Assembly: GCA_034189325.1 (NCBI GenBank)
Contig: JAXHUM010000007.1
Coordinates: forward strand, 34,448-98,447
Direction of reading: 5' to 3'
From: JAXHUM01 sp034189325
GTDB lineage: Bacteria; Desulfobacterota; DSM-4660; Desulfatiglandales; Desulfatiglandaceae
Length of the DNA: 64,000 bases
The notes beneath the pieces were generated by a model that ran no database searches, had not been told where the DNA came from, and worked only from the letters and a program-made list of their open reading frames with translations. Positions 44,697 to 54,700 of the stretch are shown here, piece after piece; the first letter of the stretch is position 1, and each line of letters starts with the position of its first letter. The position numbers and the translations under genes were made by a program.

Positions 44697-47033
44697 TCAC
44701 GCCTCATTCACTGGGCCCCCTTGCCTCAGAGGGAGGGCAAAGGAAAATCTGCTCCCCCGTCCCCTTCCTTCGCTTTCCACCCAAAGCCTTCCGTGATGGA
44801 GTTCGACAAACCGCCTGGAAAGGGAAAGTCCCAAGCCGGTGCCGGGCGTCTTGTCGGTCATACCGCCCCGGACCTGAAAGAACTCATTGAAGATTTTCTC
44901 CTGTTCTTCCGGCGTGATTCCGATCCCTGTGTCCTCAACGGCTATCGCTATCAGTCCTTCACTCCTTTTCCAGGTATCATCATAGGTCACCGGAAGAACC
45001 ACATCCTTTCCATCCCTTGAGAGAAGACGCCCATTCTTGAAGGACAGGTAGTGGGCGGACAGGGTGATGGATCCGCCGTCGGGGGTGAATTTGGCGGCGT
45101 TCGAGAGGAGATTAAAGACAACCTGCTTTATCTTCCGCTTGTCAGCGACCAGAGGCGGGAGATGAGGCTCAGCATCCATTATTATGGTTATCCCATGTTT
45201 GAGGGCCTTTTCTTTGATCAGTATCAGGCTTTTTTCCATTAACGGATGCAGGGAGAACTCCGTGGATTCGATATTCATCCTCCTCGCCTCGACTTTGGAA
45301 AGGTCGAGAATATCGTTAATGAGTGAGAGAAGGTGCGTGCCGCTTTCCAGGATATCCCTGACATATTCTTCCTGCTTCTGTGTCAGTTCACCGAAAAACC
45401 TGTCTTTTAAGACTTCGGAAAAACCGATGATAGCGTTCAGGGGAGTTCGGAGTTCATGGCTCATGCCGGCCAAGAAGTCCGACTTGGCTTGGCTGGCCCT
45501 TTCTGCGATCTCCTTCGCCTTGATCAGATCGGTTTCCAGGGCCTTATGCGTGGTAATATCATAGAGCGTCGCCACTTGAGCTGTTTTTCCGTGATAGGGA
45601 ATACGCTTCCCCCGCACCTCCGTGATAAGGGTCGTACCATCTTTCCGTTTCGCCCTGACTTCATAGGGCTCTTTATCTCGCGACCTCCATTTTTCCATCA
45701 CCAGATCTTTGGATTCAGGCGCCAGAAATTCCAAGACGGATCTTCCCGCAAACTCCTCCGGTTTGTAGCCGAAAATTTCATACGCGGTCTGGTTCGCCTC
45801 AATAATGTCCAAAGAATCATGAATGAAGATCGCCTCAAAAGCGGCCTCCGAAAGGATTCTAAACCTCTCCTCGCTCTCCCTGAGGGCCTGTTCGGAACGT
45901 TTTTGGAGGCTTATGTCCCTTAAAACGGCAATAATCTCCACCGGCTCCCCGTCACTATCCCTGATCACGGACAGATTCACGTTTGTAGGGAATAACTCTC
46001 CCTGCTTGTTTTGTAACATGTACTCGCAGGAACGGACCGGTTTACCGGAGGCAAGCCGTGTCAGGGCCTCGCTGAATTTCTTTTGCTCATCTCTAGGCCT
46101 TATAAACTCACAGGCACCTTTATGGTATATTTCAGATTCCGAATATCCCGATTGCAGGCTCAGGGTAGGATTGATTTCCAGGACCCTCCCTTTCATATCG
46201 AGGATCGCGATCCCATCCACCATTGCGTCCAGAATGGAGGCCGCTTTTTTCCGGGCCTTCTCAGCCTCCATCCTGTCGGTCACGTCCCGGATCATGGCGA
46301 CGATCTTCCGTCCCTCGCCTGTCTCCTGGATAGAGGCATCTATGACGAGACCACCAATGCCGCCATCTCCACGGGAAATCTCCGTTGCCAGATCCAGTGT
46401 GAGCCCCTTTTCGGATTGGGGTAGCCGGTCCAGCTCCGTGATGAATTCGCTGTGACTTTCCGGCGTTGCCCACTCAAGGATAGACCTGCCTATCAAGGAC
46501 TCCTTGTCTTTGACTCCCATGATCCGCGTAAGCGGTTCGTTGGCCTCCAGGATCCGACCGGTGGTGGTTAATGTGGCCAGACCGGTATGGGTCTTTTCAA
46601 TAAGGGTATGGTATTGATCTTCGCTCTCCCTCAACCTGATTTCCGCGCCATGCCTGGCAAGGGCGATTTCAATGGCAATGTGGAGTTCTCTTTCATGTAT
46701 CGGTTTGAGCAGGTAACCGTGAGGACTGGCCCTCTTGGCCCGGCTGATGGTCTCATCATCGGACTCTGAGGTAAGAAAAATAAGGGGAATATCCCACTCT
46801 TTCCTGATTTCTTCAGCAGCCTCTATCCCATCCATGTCCCCCTCAAGCAGAATATCCATGAGCACGAGATCCGGATGCGTCTCCCCAACGATCCTGACCG
46901 CCTCCTCTCCGGACATGGCAGTGGAACACACCGTATATGCCAGATTTGCAAGTATTTTCTGTATCAATTTAGTCGTGGTAAGGCTGTCTTCCACAATGGT
47001 GATCCGAATATTTTTCATCCTTACTGGTTCCAT
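44697..47033 (-). CDS. soluble receiver-PAS-PAS-PAS histidine kinase
   Basis: The 778-residue kinase begins with a receiver (about 8-125, Asp60 in LVLMDILLEGDMDG), followed by three PAS domains (about 135-255, 262-380, 385-505), HisKA (FLAGMSHELRTPLNA), and HATPase (NLLSNAAKFTP, GTGLGLSLSRRFVELH). It has no membrane segment and is first in the seven-gene minus-strand run. Its kinase core is a paralogue of the one at 37021-38256. The N-terminal receiver suggests it is itself regulated by another kinase. Confidence 0.92.
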   Translation of the reverse strand: MEPVRMKNIRITIVEDSLTTTKLIQKILANLAYTVCSTAMSGEEAVRIVGETHPDLVLMDILLEGDMDGIEAAEEIRKEWDIPLIFLTSESDDETISRAKRASPHGYLLKPIHERELHIAIEIALARHGAEIRLRESEDQYHTLIEKTHTGLATLTTTGRILEANEPLTRIMGVKDKESLIGRSILEWATPESHSEFITELDRLPQSEKGLTLDLATEISRGDGGIGGLVIDASIQETGEGRKIVAMIRDVTDRMEAEKARKKAASILDAMVDGIAILDMKGRVLEINPTLSLQSGYSESEIYHKGACEFIRPRDEQKKFSEALTRLASGKPVRSCEYMLQNKQGELFPTNVNLSVIRDSDGEPVEIIAVLRDISLQKRSEQALRESEERFRILSEAAFEAIFIHDSLDIIEANQTAYEIFGYKPEEFAGRSVLEFLAPESKDLVMEKWRSRDKEPYEVRAKRKDGTTLITEVRGKRIPYHGKTAQVATLYDITTHKALETDLIKAKEIAERASQAKSDFLAGMSHELRTPLNAIIGFSEVLKDRFFGELTQKQEEYVRDILESGTHLLSLINDILDLSKVEARRMNIESTEFSLHPLMEKSLILIKEKALKHGITIIMDAEPHLPPLVADKRKIKQVVFNLLSNAAKFTPDGGSITLSAHYLSFKNGRLLSRDGKDVVLPVTYDDTWKRSEGLIAIAVEDTGIGITPEEQEKIFNEFFQVRGGMTDKTPGTGLGLSLSRRFVELHHGRLWVESEGRGRGSRFSFALPLRQGGPVNEA

Positions 47034-47340
47034 ACGAAGAGCCTGAGCAGTCTGATGTCAATGCGCTGGAGATAAGAAAGGGCTTATCCGCCCCTCGACA
47101 AGTGCTCGATTGGAGAACGAGACCTCTGCATCTGGTCTTTGATGAGCAAATCCTGTGCCAGTCTTGCAGACACGTTGCTCCGCAAGGCAATATCGAAGAA
47201 TATCATTCTATTTCAGCAGGTTAAATAGGGATAGTTGCTGCCAGCGATCAAACAGGTGTCATCCATTTGACGAGTCATGGGGAGATAGTCGTCGGCTCAG
47301 AATGGGTAGTTCCTGGATCAGTTGGGGCGGATATGCCGCC
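47034..47340. other. intergenic region upstream of signalling cluster
   Basis: About 307 bases between two minus-strand genes hold no coding region. It should contain the promoter of the kinase-porin run; I cannot pick one by eye. A small palindrome CCGCCTTAGGCGG overlaps the patatin stop. Confidence 0.45.
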
Positions 47341-48231
47341 TTAGGCGGGAGGGATCTTTGACAATACCAATTCAGACTCTGGCCCTTGGAGTCGTTTTAG
47401 AGTCTTCATTGTTGAATCCCTGACGCTCGTATAGGCGGCAGGGCCGAGATCGAGCGTGTTTGGTCCAATGGACAGGGTCTTGTTCCTGATTTCAATGACC
47501 TCTATGCCCTGCCTCCTCACATTCTCTAATTGACGTTTGTACGCCTCCTCTCTGACGATGTTATAGGTCAGGTAGTGAATGTGCCATGGAGTCATTCTCC
47601 TTTTCAGAAAGGCATCGCCTTTCTCCATAAGATTCTGAGAGCTTATAAAATGGACGATAATCGATTCCAACTCTGTCAAATCGGTCAGGGCCTTTACAGG
47701 GGCCTTGTTTGATATGCCTCCATCCACAAAGAGGGAACCGTCCATTTCCACAGGCTGGAAAAGTATGGGCACAGCGCCGGAGGCCTGGATCGCCTTGGGC
47801 AGATTTCCCTCCCTAAGGATCACTCCCTCTTTTTGAACCAGGTCGGTCACGGCTATCGCCAGGGGCACTGCGCAGTCCTGGAGGCGCCGGACAGGTAACT
47901 CCTCGAGAAGAGCGGCAAAGGCATCTCCTCTCAGATATCCTGAAAAACCCCTGAAGAGTCGAAGGGCCTTTCTAACAAGGAAAGGCCGGGGCACAGGGTC
48001 CCAGAAGGCCTCCTTGGAGATTGTAAAAAGCATCTTTTTGATCGCCGCATCGGTCATTCCCGACGCGGCCATGGCCGCCACAATCGCGCCGGAACTCGCG
48101 CCGGAGTAGGCAACAGGTGAGATGCCGAACTCTCGAAGGGCCGCGAGAAATCCGGCATGGGCAAAGAACCCGAAAAAGCCGGAGGAAAAGGCCACCCCTA
48201 TGGCCCTCTGTCCTGCGGCTAACCGAGACAC
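47341..48231 (-). CDS. patatin-like phospholipase
   Basis: This is a serine lipase or esterase of about 296 residues. The nucleophile elbow is YSGASSGAI (GXSXG) and the catalytic Asp is in LFVDGGISN (DGG), giving the patatin Ser-Asp dyad. The oxyanion-hole strand reads AFSSGFFGFFAHAG rather than the usual GGGXRG, a variation. A GTG at 48231 with AGAGG upstream is the better start; the frame is open to an ATG at 48273, 55 bases inside the lhgO gene. It probably acts on membrane lipids; substrate unknown. Confidence 0.85.
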   Translation of the reverse strand: MSRLAAGQRAIGVAFSSGFFGFFAHAGFLAALREFGISPVAYSGASSGAIVAAMAASGMTDAAIKKMLFTISKEAFWDPVPRPFLVRKALRLFRGFSGYLRGDAFAALLEELPVRRLQDCAVPLAIAVTDLVQKEGVILREGNLPKAIQASGAVPILFQPVEMDGSLFVDGGISNKAPVKALTDLTELESIIVHFISSQNLMEKGDAFLKRRMTPWHIHYLTYNIVREEAYKRQLENVRRQGIEVIEIRNKTLSIGPNTLDLGPAAYTSVRDSTMKTLKRLQGPESELVLSKIPPA

Positions 48232-49394
48232 CTCTTGACCTCTTTTGCCGTCTCCCGTGCAATGGCCAAACATGAGGTCAGGCCAGGGCTGTCAATACCA
48301 AGGAGATTGATAAACCCGCCATATACAGGGTCCGATTCGATCACAAAGTCGGGGCACCCTTTGAGACGGGCCTGCATCCCGGCCTGGTGCCACTCCAGGT
48401 CTTCGTCTCTGAGTCCCGGAAAATAGGACCTGGCCTTTTCAGCGAAGATCGTGCCGGGCGTTGGTTCACCGGCCCATGCGTTTCTATCCTCCACAGGGAC
48501 AAGCTTGGGTCCGACCGTCACGGTCGATCCAATAAGGGGAGGCCAGGCAAGGTCCCCAAAGGTCGGTGTCAAATGTATACCCACAGTAAAATGGCGGCCA
48601 TGTGGTGTGATGACCGATTCCGGTGTGGGATAGATATTGGTTCCTCTTAGTTCGAGCTCCGCCCGCCTGTGCCCGTAAAACTTGTAGCTTTCCCCCCTAA
48701 CAGGATCCAGTTCATAAGGGGAGGCGGGGTTGACCAGCCGGGCCATGCAATCAGCTTCGATGCCCGCGGCATTGATCACAATCCTTGCCCTGACTTGATC
48801 GGTTTGCCCGTCAGGGTATTTGATCGTGATCAAAGTCCGGGCGTTATCTATGTCGAGTTCGATCACCTCTGTCTCCGTCATGAACTGGACACCTTTTCCC
48901 GAGGCCAAAGTATAGAGCCTATACACAAGAGAAACAGGATCGACAATGCCTGCGGAAGGGACCATGAGGGCCGCCCTGGCCTTGACATTAGGCTCTTGTT
49001 GTTCAGCCTTTCGGCCTGATATTTTTTCCACATCCGGGACCCTGTTTTCCCTGGCCCGTCCGAGGTAGATGTCCAGGACCTCCTCTTCCCTCTCGTTTGT
49101 CGCCACAATGAGCTTGCCGGTCTTCACAGCAGGGACCTTGTGGTCTCTGCAGAAATCGTAGAGTAAACGGTTACCGCTGACGCAGAGGGAGGCCTTATTC
49201 GGCCGCGTCTCCTGATCGTAGTAGATGCCTGAATGGATCACGCCGGAATTGCGGGTCGACTGGTTTTCGCCCTGGGTGATGCCTCTGTTTTTCTCAAAGA
49301 GGAAGACCTGGCCTCCTTGAGGGGAAAGTTCCCAGGCCACTGCACACCCAATGACCCCACCTCCTATGACGGCAATGTCAATATCGCTTGCCAA
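48219..49394 (-). CDS. FAD-dependent oxidoreductase, L-2-hydroxyglutarate oxidase-like (LhgO)
   Basis: The 391-residue DAO-family flavoprotein has a Rossmann start DIAVIGGGVIGCAVAWEL, then STRNSGVIHSGIYYDQ and CVSGNRLLYDFC, characteristic of the LhgO/L2HGDH group. The C-terminal region has GIDSPGLTSCLAIARE. LhgO oxidises L-2-hydroxyglutarate to 2-oxoglutarate and passes electrons to the membrane quinone pool. That would suit a cell with KorABCD in the same window, although the genes are not adjacent. It is 25 bases downstream of the LysM gene and overlaps the patatin frame. Confidence 0.82.
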   Translation of the reverse strand: MASDIDIAVIGGGVIGCAVAWELSPQGGQVFLFEKNRGITQGENQSTRNSGVIHSGIYYDQETRPNKASLCVSGNRLLYDFCRDHKVPAVKTGKLIVATNEREEEVLDIYLGRARENRVPDVEKISGRKAEQQEPNVKARAALMVPSAGIVDPVSLVYRLYTLASGKGVQFMTETEVIELDIDNARTLITIKYPDGQTDQVRARIVINAAGIEADCMARLVNPASPYELDPVRGESYKFYGHRRAELELRGTNIYPTPESVITPHGRHFTVGIHLTPTFGDLAWPPLIGSTVTVGPKLVPVEDRNAWAGEPTPGTIFAEKARSYFPGLRDEDLEWHQAGMQARLKGCPDFVIESDPVYGGFINLLGIDSPGLTSCLAIARETAKEVKRCLG

Positions 49395-49419
49395 CGCAAT
49401 ACCCCTTATTGTTGAAAAA

Positions 49420-51174
49420 TTACCCGGGAAATGTCAGGCCTAAAATCTTGTAGCCCTTTTGTCCTACAAATGCCGCGATATCATCCGGCAGGATCTTCTG
49501 AGTGGCAAAAATCGCCATTTCCTTGGGATTCAGGAACAGGATTCCCGGTATGGTGAAACTGATATTCTTGGGGCTCGCCTTGTCGGCCGTCATAAAAGAG
49601 AGAGGACCTTTATGAAATTGAACACCCACGAAATCCAGGGTCTTGGAGATCAGGGCCAAAGGGTCTTTTTCTCCGGCAAGAGAGAGCAAAGTTAGCTGGT
49701 GCTCCCTTAGGAAGGTGGTGATTTCAGGGCCGAGGCCAGTCATGTCTATAATGGCGTCTTTGCCGTCGACATTCAGGAAGAAATCGGCCCTCACAACCAG
49801 CTTGAGGTCCGCCTTTTCACTCTGGTAAACGGGGATCTTTACCTGAGCATCAAACTCCCGGCCGGTCAGTGTCAAGAGAGACTCGACCAGGGTCGATGGA
49901 TCGGAACAGGGTTTGAGCCGTGGGTCCTCGACGTTCTCTTCCGGAATCGGATCCGCCTTTTCGGGATAGTCGATGATCTTTATGCCCTGCGAGGCCAGGT
50001 AATTCTTGAGCACCCCCGGTGTATGGAGATGATTGTCATCGTTGAGATTGATCACGACAATTCCGGGGATGATCCCGGAGTCATCCTCCGAGAACTTGAT
50101 GATCCAGTCCCCTTTGATTTCAATCGGGATATCGCCGGTCACCTCCATGGTCTCGCCCCTGCCGATAACCTTTGAGTAATCACACTTCCTCAAAATCCTG
50201 TCCAAGGCCGACCTGAGGTCATCGACCTCTGTCAGATGAACCACCCGATAGTTTCTCCAGCTCGATTGAATGAGGTTTCCCATCCTGTCGGGAAGTTGAT
50301 TGTTGAGATCCACCACCACTCTCAGACCGCTCCTGAGATCCATAATGGGAAAAGAGGCTGCCTCAAGATCGATCTGCCCGCCTGAGGGTGTCGGGACAAA
50401 GTGCCGTCCCGTATCAATCCATCTCTCCCCCAATGCCTCCACTATTGATTGAAGCTCCTGAGCCAGAGGACTGTGACTGGTCTGGGCCTCTTCGGGGAGA
50501 GGCACAGGCCTTGGGAGTGGGGCCGGTCTGATGGCTTCTCTGACAACCTGGGGAGAGTAAATCGGCAGGGTGATCTTCTGTCCGGGATGAATGAGATCGA
50601 GGTTTTCAATGGATGGGTTCAGTTTCTTGACCATATCCAGATAGGTGGTGTGGAGTTCTTTGGTGGGGATATTGTAACGGCCTTTGATTACCTTAATCAC
50701 GCTGTCACCAGGCTCCACTGTATATTTGTCCAGATCCATATCCTTCAGATCGGGAATAGATGCCTGGGTCTCCACCGCAGTCCCTGCAAGTGCCGGCGGG
50801 CCCTCCAGAGGAACGATCTTGAGGGGAATCACGAGCTTCTCTCCCGGCTCGATCTGATCAATATTGGCCAGGGATTTGTTTAGCTTCTTGAGTACGGAAA
50901 GGACCTGGGCCAGATTACGCTTCTCCAGCAAGCCCCTTTCCCTCAGAAGCTGCCACACCCAATCCCCCTCGCGCACGGTAACTGTCTCGGTCAGGACCTT
51001 TTTGTCCTCCACTTTCTGGATATCATGCTCTATTCCTGCGGTCTTTGTCAGACGGATGTCATATGTCTTCTCATCCTCCGCCGCCTGAACGGACAGCACG
51101 GCAAAAGCGAAGATAATGAGAGAGGTGGCGCAAACAAGGTTCAGTAGAGTAAAATATCTGCTTTTCAAGGTCAT
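49420..51174 (-). CDS. exported protein with two LysM domains
   Basis: The 584-residue protein has a signal peptide (about 1-31, ending AVLSVQAAE), then two LysM-type peptidoglycan-binding modules at about 62-117 (VTVREGDWVWQLLRERG) and 148-205 (YTVEPGDSVIKVIKGRYN), a proline-rich linker, and an unrecognised domain of about 330 residues. No catalytic motif is visible. It may bind the cell wall and hold another factor. A strong sigma-70 promoter lies 45 bases upstream. It is the first gene of the run LysM-LhgO-patatin. Confidence 0.78.
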   Translation of the reverse strand: MTLKSRYFTLLNLVCATSLIIFAFAVLSVQAAEDEKTYDIRLTKTAGIEHDIQKVEDKKVLTETVTVREGDWVWQLLRERGLLEKRNLAQVLSVLKKLNKSLANIDQIEPGEKLVIPLKIVPLEGPPALAGTAVETQASIPDLKDMDLDKYTVEPGDSVIKVIKGRYNIPTKELHTTYLDMVKKLNPSIENLDLIHPGQKITLPIYSPQVVREAIRPAPLPRPVPLPEEAQTSHSPLAQELQSIVEALGERWIDTGRHFVPTPSGGQIDLEAASFPIMDLRSGLRVVVDLNNQLPDRMGNLIQSSWRNYRVVHLTEVDDLRSALDRILRKCDYSKVIGRGETMEVTGDIPIEIKGDWIIKFSEDDSGIIPGIVVINLNDDNHLHTPGVLKNYLASQGIKIIDYPEKADPIPEENVEDPRLKPCSDPSTLVESLLTLTGREFDAQVKIPVYQSEKADLKLVVRADFFLNVDGKDAIIDMTGLGPEITTFLREHQLTLLSLAGEKDPLALISKTLDFVGVQFHKGPLSFMTADKASPKNISFTIPGILFLNPKEMAIFATQKILPDDIAAFVGQKGYKILGLTFPG

Positions 51175-51218
51175 TCCTCTTAGCCGATAAAGGTTTAATG
51201 GCTTTGAAACTTAATTTA

Positions 51219-51248
51219 ATCATAATGAGTTAGTGCTTGATTTGTCAA
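51219..51248 (-). promoter_or_regulatory. candidate sigma-70 promoter of the LysM gene
   Basis: On the minus strand TTGACA (51248-51243) and TATGAT (51224-51219) are separated by 18 bases. Transcription would start near 51212, about 38 bases before the LysM ATG at 51174. Confidence 0.6.
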
Positions 51249-51493
51249 TATAATTTCAGTTTGTTCAAGAGCCTTAGTGTCAGATCATCCCCTCAGGAGG
51301 ACTCAACAGAGAAGTCCTGGGGCTCGGTGTTCAACCACCAAGCGTCTCAAGATAATAGGGAATACCCATATGTTGCTGCTTTCGCTTCCTTCTTATACAG
51401 CATGTGGTATTTAAACTTTACAAAATAGTACAAACCTGCTATTTTTCGTCTGTATTGTTCCATTCCGTTATGCCCATGGTCTCTACAAGGTTG

Positions 51494-51637
51494 CGAGACC
51501 TTTGAAAAAAGCTCAATTTTGTTCAAGTGCAAGGAAGGCTAAAATTTTAACCGGAGGAATATCTTGAATATTTCGAGGATCAAAATGTGAACCTGACACA
51601 GCAATTGGGCAAAAGGGGGCGTTTTGCAAAGGTCTCG
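51494..51637 (+). mobile_element. MITE-like element with perfect terminal inverted repeats, copy 2
   Basis: The ends CGAGACCTTTG and CAAAGGTCTCG are perfect inverted repeats of 11 bases. The interior matches copy 1 at 16444-16585 with only a few changes. GTTGCGAG occurs at 51490-51497 and again at 51637-51644, which may be a target-site duplication. No coding region. It lies upstream of smc. Confidence 0.8.
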
Positions 51638-51727
51638 TTGCGAGGGCCGTTCATGCCTCGACTATAGGCCTGTATCTTAGAGAATTCTATGATAATGATA
51701 ATATAGAATGGAGCCTTGGAGAACGTC

Positions 51728-54700
51728 ATGAAAATCAAAAAGCTTTCCGTCTTGGGATTTAAGTCATTTATGGAGAGGATTGAAATCACCTTTCCTCTTG
51801 GAATCAGCGGTATCGTCGGCCCGAACGGTTGCGGGAAGAGCAATGTTGTTGACGCCATCAGATGGTGCATGGGAGAGCAGAGCCCGAAGCAGCTTAGGGG
51901 CCGTAAGATGGAGGATGTGATCTTCAATGGCTCCGGCGATCAAAAGCCCTTTGGAATGGCCGAGGTATCGATAGTCTTTGAAAATGGAGACAACTCCTTT
52001 CCTCCCCCCTTCGCCATGGACGCGGAGCTAGCTATAACCAGGCGTCTGTACAGGTCGGGAGAAAGCGAGTATCGCATCAACAATGTCCCCTGCAGGCTCA
52101 AGGATATTCAGGAAATTTTCATGGACACCGGTCTGGGAAACAAGGCCTATTCGATTATCGGTCAGGGAAAGATAGGCGCTATCGTGGAACAGAGGCCGGA
52201 AGATACAAGGGTGATGCTCGAAGAGGCCTCCGGCGTCACGAAATATAGGAAAAAGGTTGAGGCGTCTGAGCGGAAAATTGAACTGACAAGGAGCAATCTC
52301 CAACGTGTAGAAGATATCTTGGGCGAAGTTGAAAAACAGATGCGCTCCCTCAAGAGGCAGGCCAACAAGGCCAAACGATACAGGGCGATTTGCGAAGAGA
52401 TCAAGCACCTTGAACTCGTCTTCTATTCGAACTCCTATCACCAGTTCAAGGGGGAGTCGGGCGAAAAACTGAAATCGTCCGAGGCCCTTGTGGAGCAGGA
52501 AGTGGCCAAAAATACAGAGTGTTCGAGCATCCTTGCCCGGACTGAGACCATGAATCTGGAACTGGAAGAAAGAGACGAGGTTCTATCAGGGCTTCAGAAG
52601 AACAGGTTCGATTTGAAGGAGAAGGTCCATAGGTATGAGACGGACATAGAATCTCTTTCTACTGAGATGAGAATGCAGCAGGAGCTTGATCTGAGGCTCC
52701 ATGACGAAAAGGAGGAGATAAAAGAACGGCTCATCTCCCTCGAAGAGGAAAGGGGCGCCCTTCAAAACGCCGTTGAAGAGATCGAGGAAAGATCTCTGAA
52801 AATGGAGGAAGAGATCTCCCTGAGGGAGAAGAGGATGAGTACTCGGCGGGAATTTGTGCGGGAGATCAAGGAACAATATGAAGACGCGAGGAAGAAATTA
52901 AATGCCGGCGAAAACAGGGCCGTGGGTCTCAACCATGAGTCCGGCTACCTGAACAAGATGCTCCATCAGATCACGGACAGCCGATCCCGTCTGGAGAGCG
53001 AGGCGGCATCGGTCAAAGAGAAAATGGAGTCGATTCTTCAGACCTCCGAAGTCAAGAATCTTGCCAGGGATGCCCTCTGTGAAAGGATCGAGGAGATTGA
53101 GGCCTCTCTTGAACAGCAGGAGATGCGTTTCCGGGAGTTACAATCCCTCAAAGAGGGCATTGAAACGGAACTGAAGTCGGCGGAAGCGGATCTCAACATA
53201 CATGCCACCCGACTAGCCGGACTGAAGGCCCTGTCGGACAATTTTGAAGGATTCAAGATGGGGGTTAGGACCATCATGAAGGCTCAGGACCTCGAGCCCT
53301 ACCAAAAGGGTCATATTCTCGGCACGGTGGCTGATGTAATTCAAGTGGATCCCAGATATGAACAGGCTGTCGAGGCGATTCTTTCGGATAAGCTCCAGTA
53401 CATTATCGTGGAAACACAGGATGATGGAAAACTGGCGATCGAGTATCTGAAGAAAAGGGAAAGGGGGAGAAGCAGCTTCGTCCCTCTTCAAGATCTCCCA
53501 AAAGGCCATCACGACACCCTGCAGGGTTCTTTGACTCCCCTGTCGGACCTGGTCTCCGTGCCCGAGGACTACAGACCCCTTTTGAACGCCCTCCTGGGAG
53601 ACACCGTCTTGGTGGACAACCTGGAGCAGGCCCTGTCCCTCTGGAAGAGTAATGGCAAGAATCTCTGTTTCATAACGCCCGAAGGGGATGTCGTGGATCA
53701 AAGGGGCATCATCAGCGGCGGCAAACTTGCCCGGAGTTCCAGCGGTCTGTTGACCAGAAAAAGGGAGATGGAGGAGCTTAAACAAAGGAGGGTGGATGCC
53801 CAAAAGAGGGTGGATGCCCTGAACGCCAAGCTGGAAAATGTGGTCGAGGAATTGCGAGTCCAGGACGATGCCTTGGAAGCGTTGAAGGAAGATAAGTGGT
53901 CCTGTCAGGATAAACTGAATGATCTGGAGAAAATCCTCTTTCGTTTAGGTCAGGAACTGGAACAGCTTGATAATCTGTCCCAGAAGATATCAGGAGACCT
54001 GGACAGAAAAGCCATAGAGGAACGGAAGCACTCAAGAGAGCTCAAGAGGGTTGAGGAAGTGCTGGAAGAGCACAGGGAAAACCGTCAACGAGAGGAGGAG
54101 TACTTCGCGCGAAAAGAGGCTGAGCTGAAAGAATCGGAAGAGGAGTTTGAGCTTTTTCGAGAGGAACTGGCGAAGCTCAAGGGTGATTATCGGATCCTTC
54201 AGGAGGAACAACGGAGTCTCTCTCGCGAAATGGAGATGAAGGAAGACTACGCCTATGATTCTCAAAAAAGGCTCGAAAAGATTGAAGAGGATACGGCCTT
54301 ATCCCATAAGAAACGCACCGACAGTGAGACCCGAAGTGCGATCCTTCAAGAGGAACTGAAAGGACTTTGTCAGAATCTGGAACAGGCCGAGGAGGCGGTG
54401 AACCACGCCAACCTTGAACGGCATGCCTTTCAGAGCACAATCAAAGAAGAAGAGAGTAAGGCCGAAACCCTGAAAGAACAGATCGATGCCTTGAAAGAAG
54501 AGATCAACCTGGCCAAAATGGAACATTCTGAGATCCGATTTAAGATGAACGGGCTGATAGAAACAGTGCGGGAAAAAACCGGTCTTGAACTGCCGGTCAT
54601 TTACACTCAATACATGGATGATGAGTTTTCCAATAACGAGGTGGAAGAAAAGCTTGCGCACCAAAAGGACTTAAAGCAGAGGCTGGGAGAGGTGAACTTG

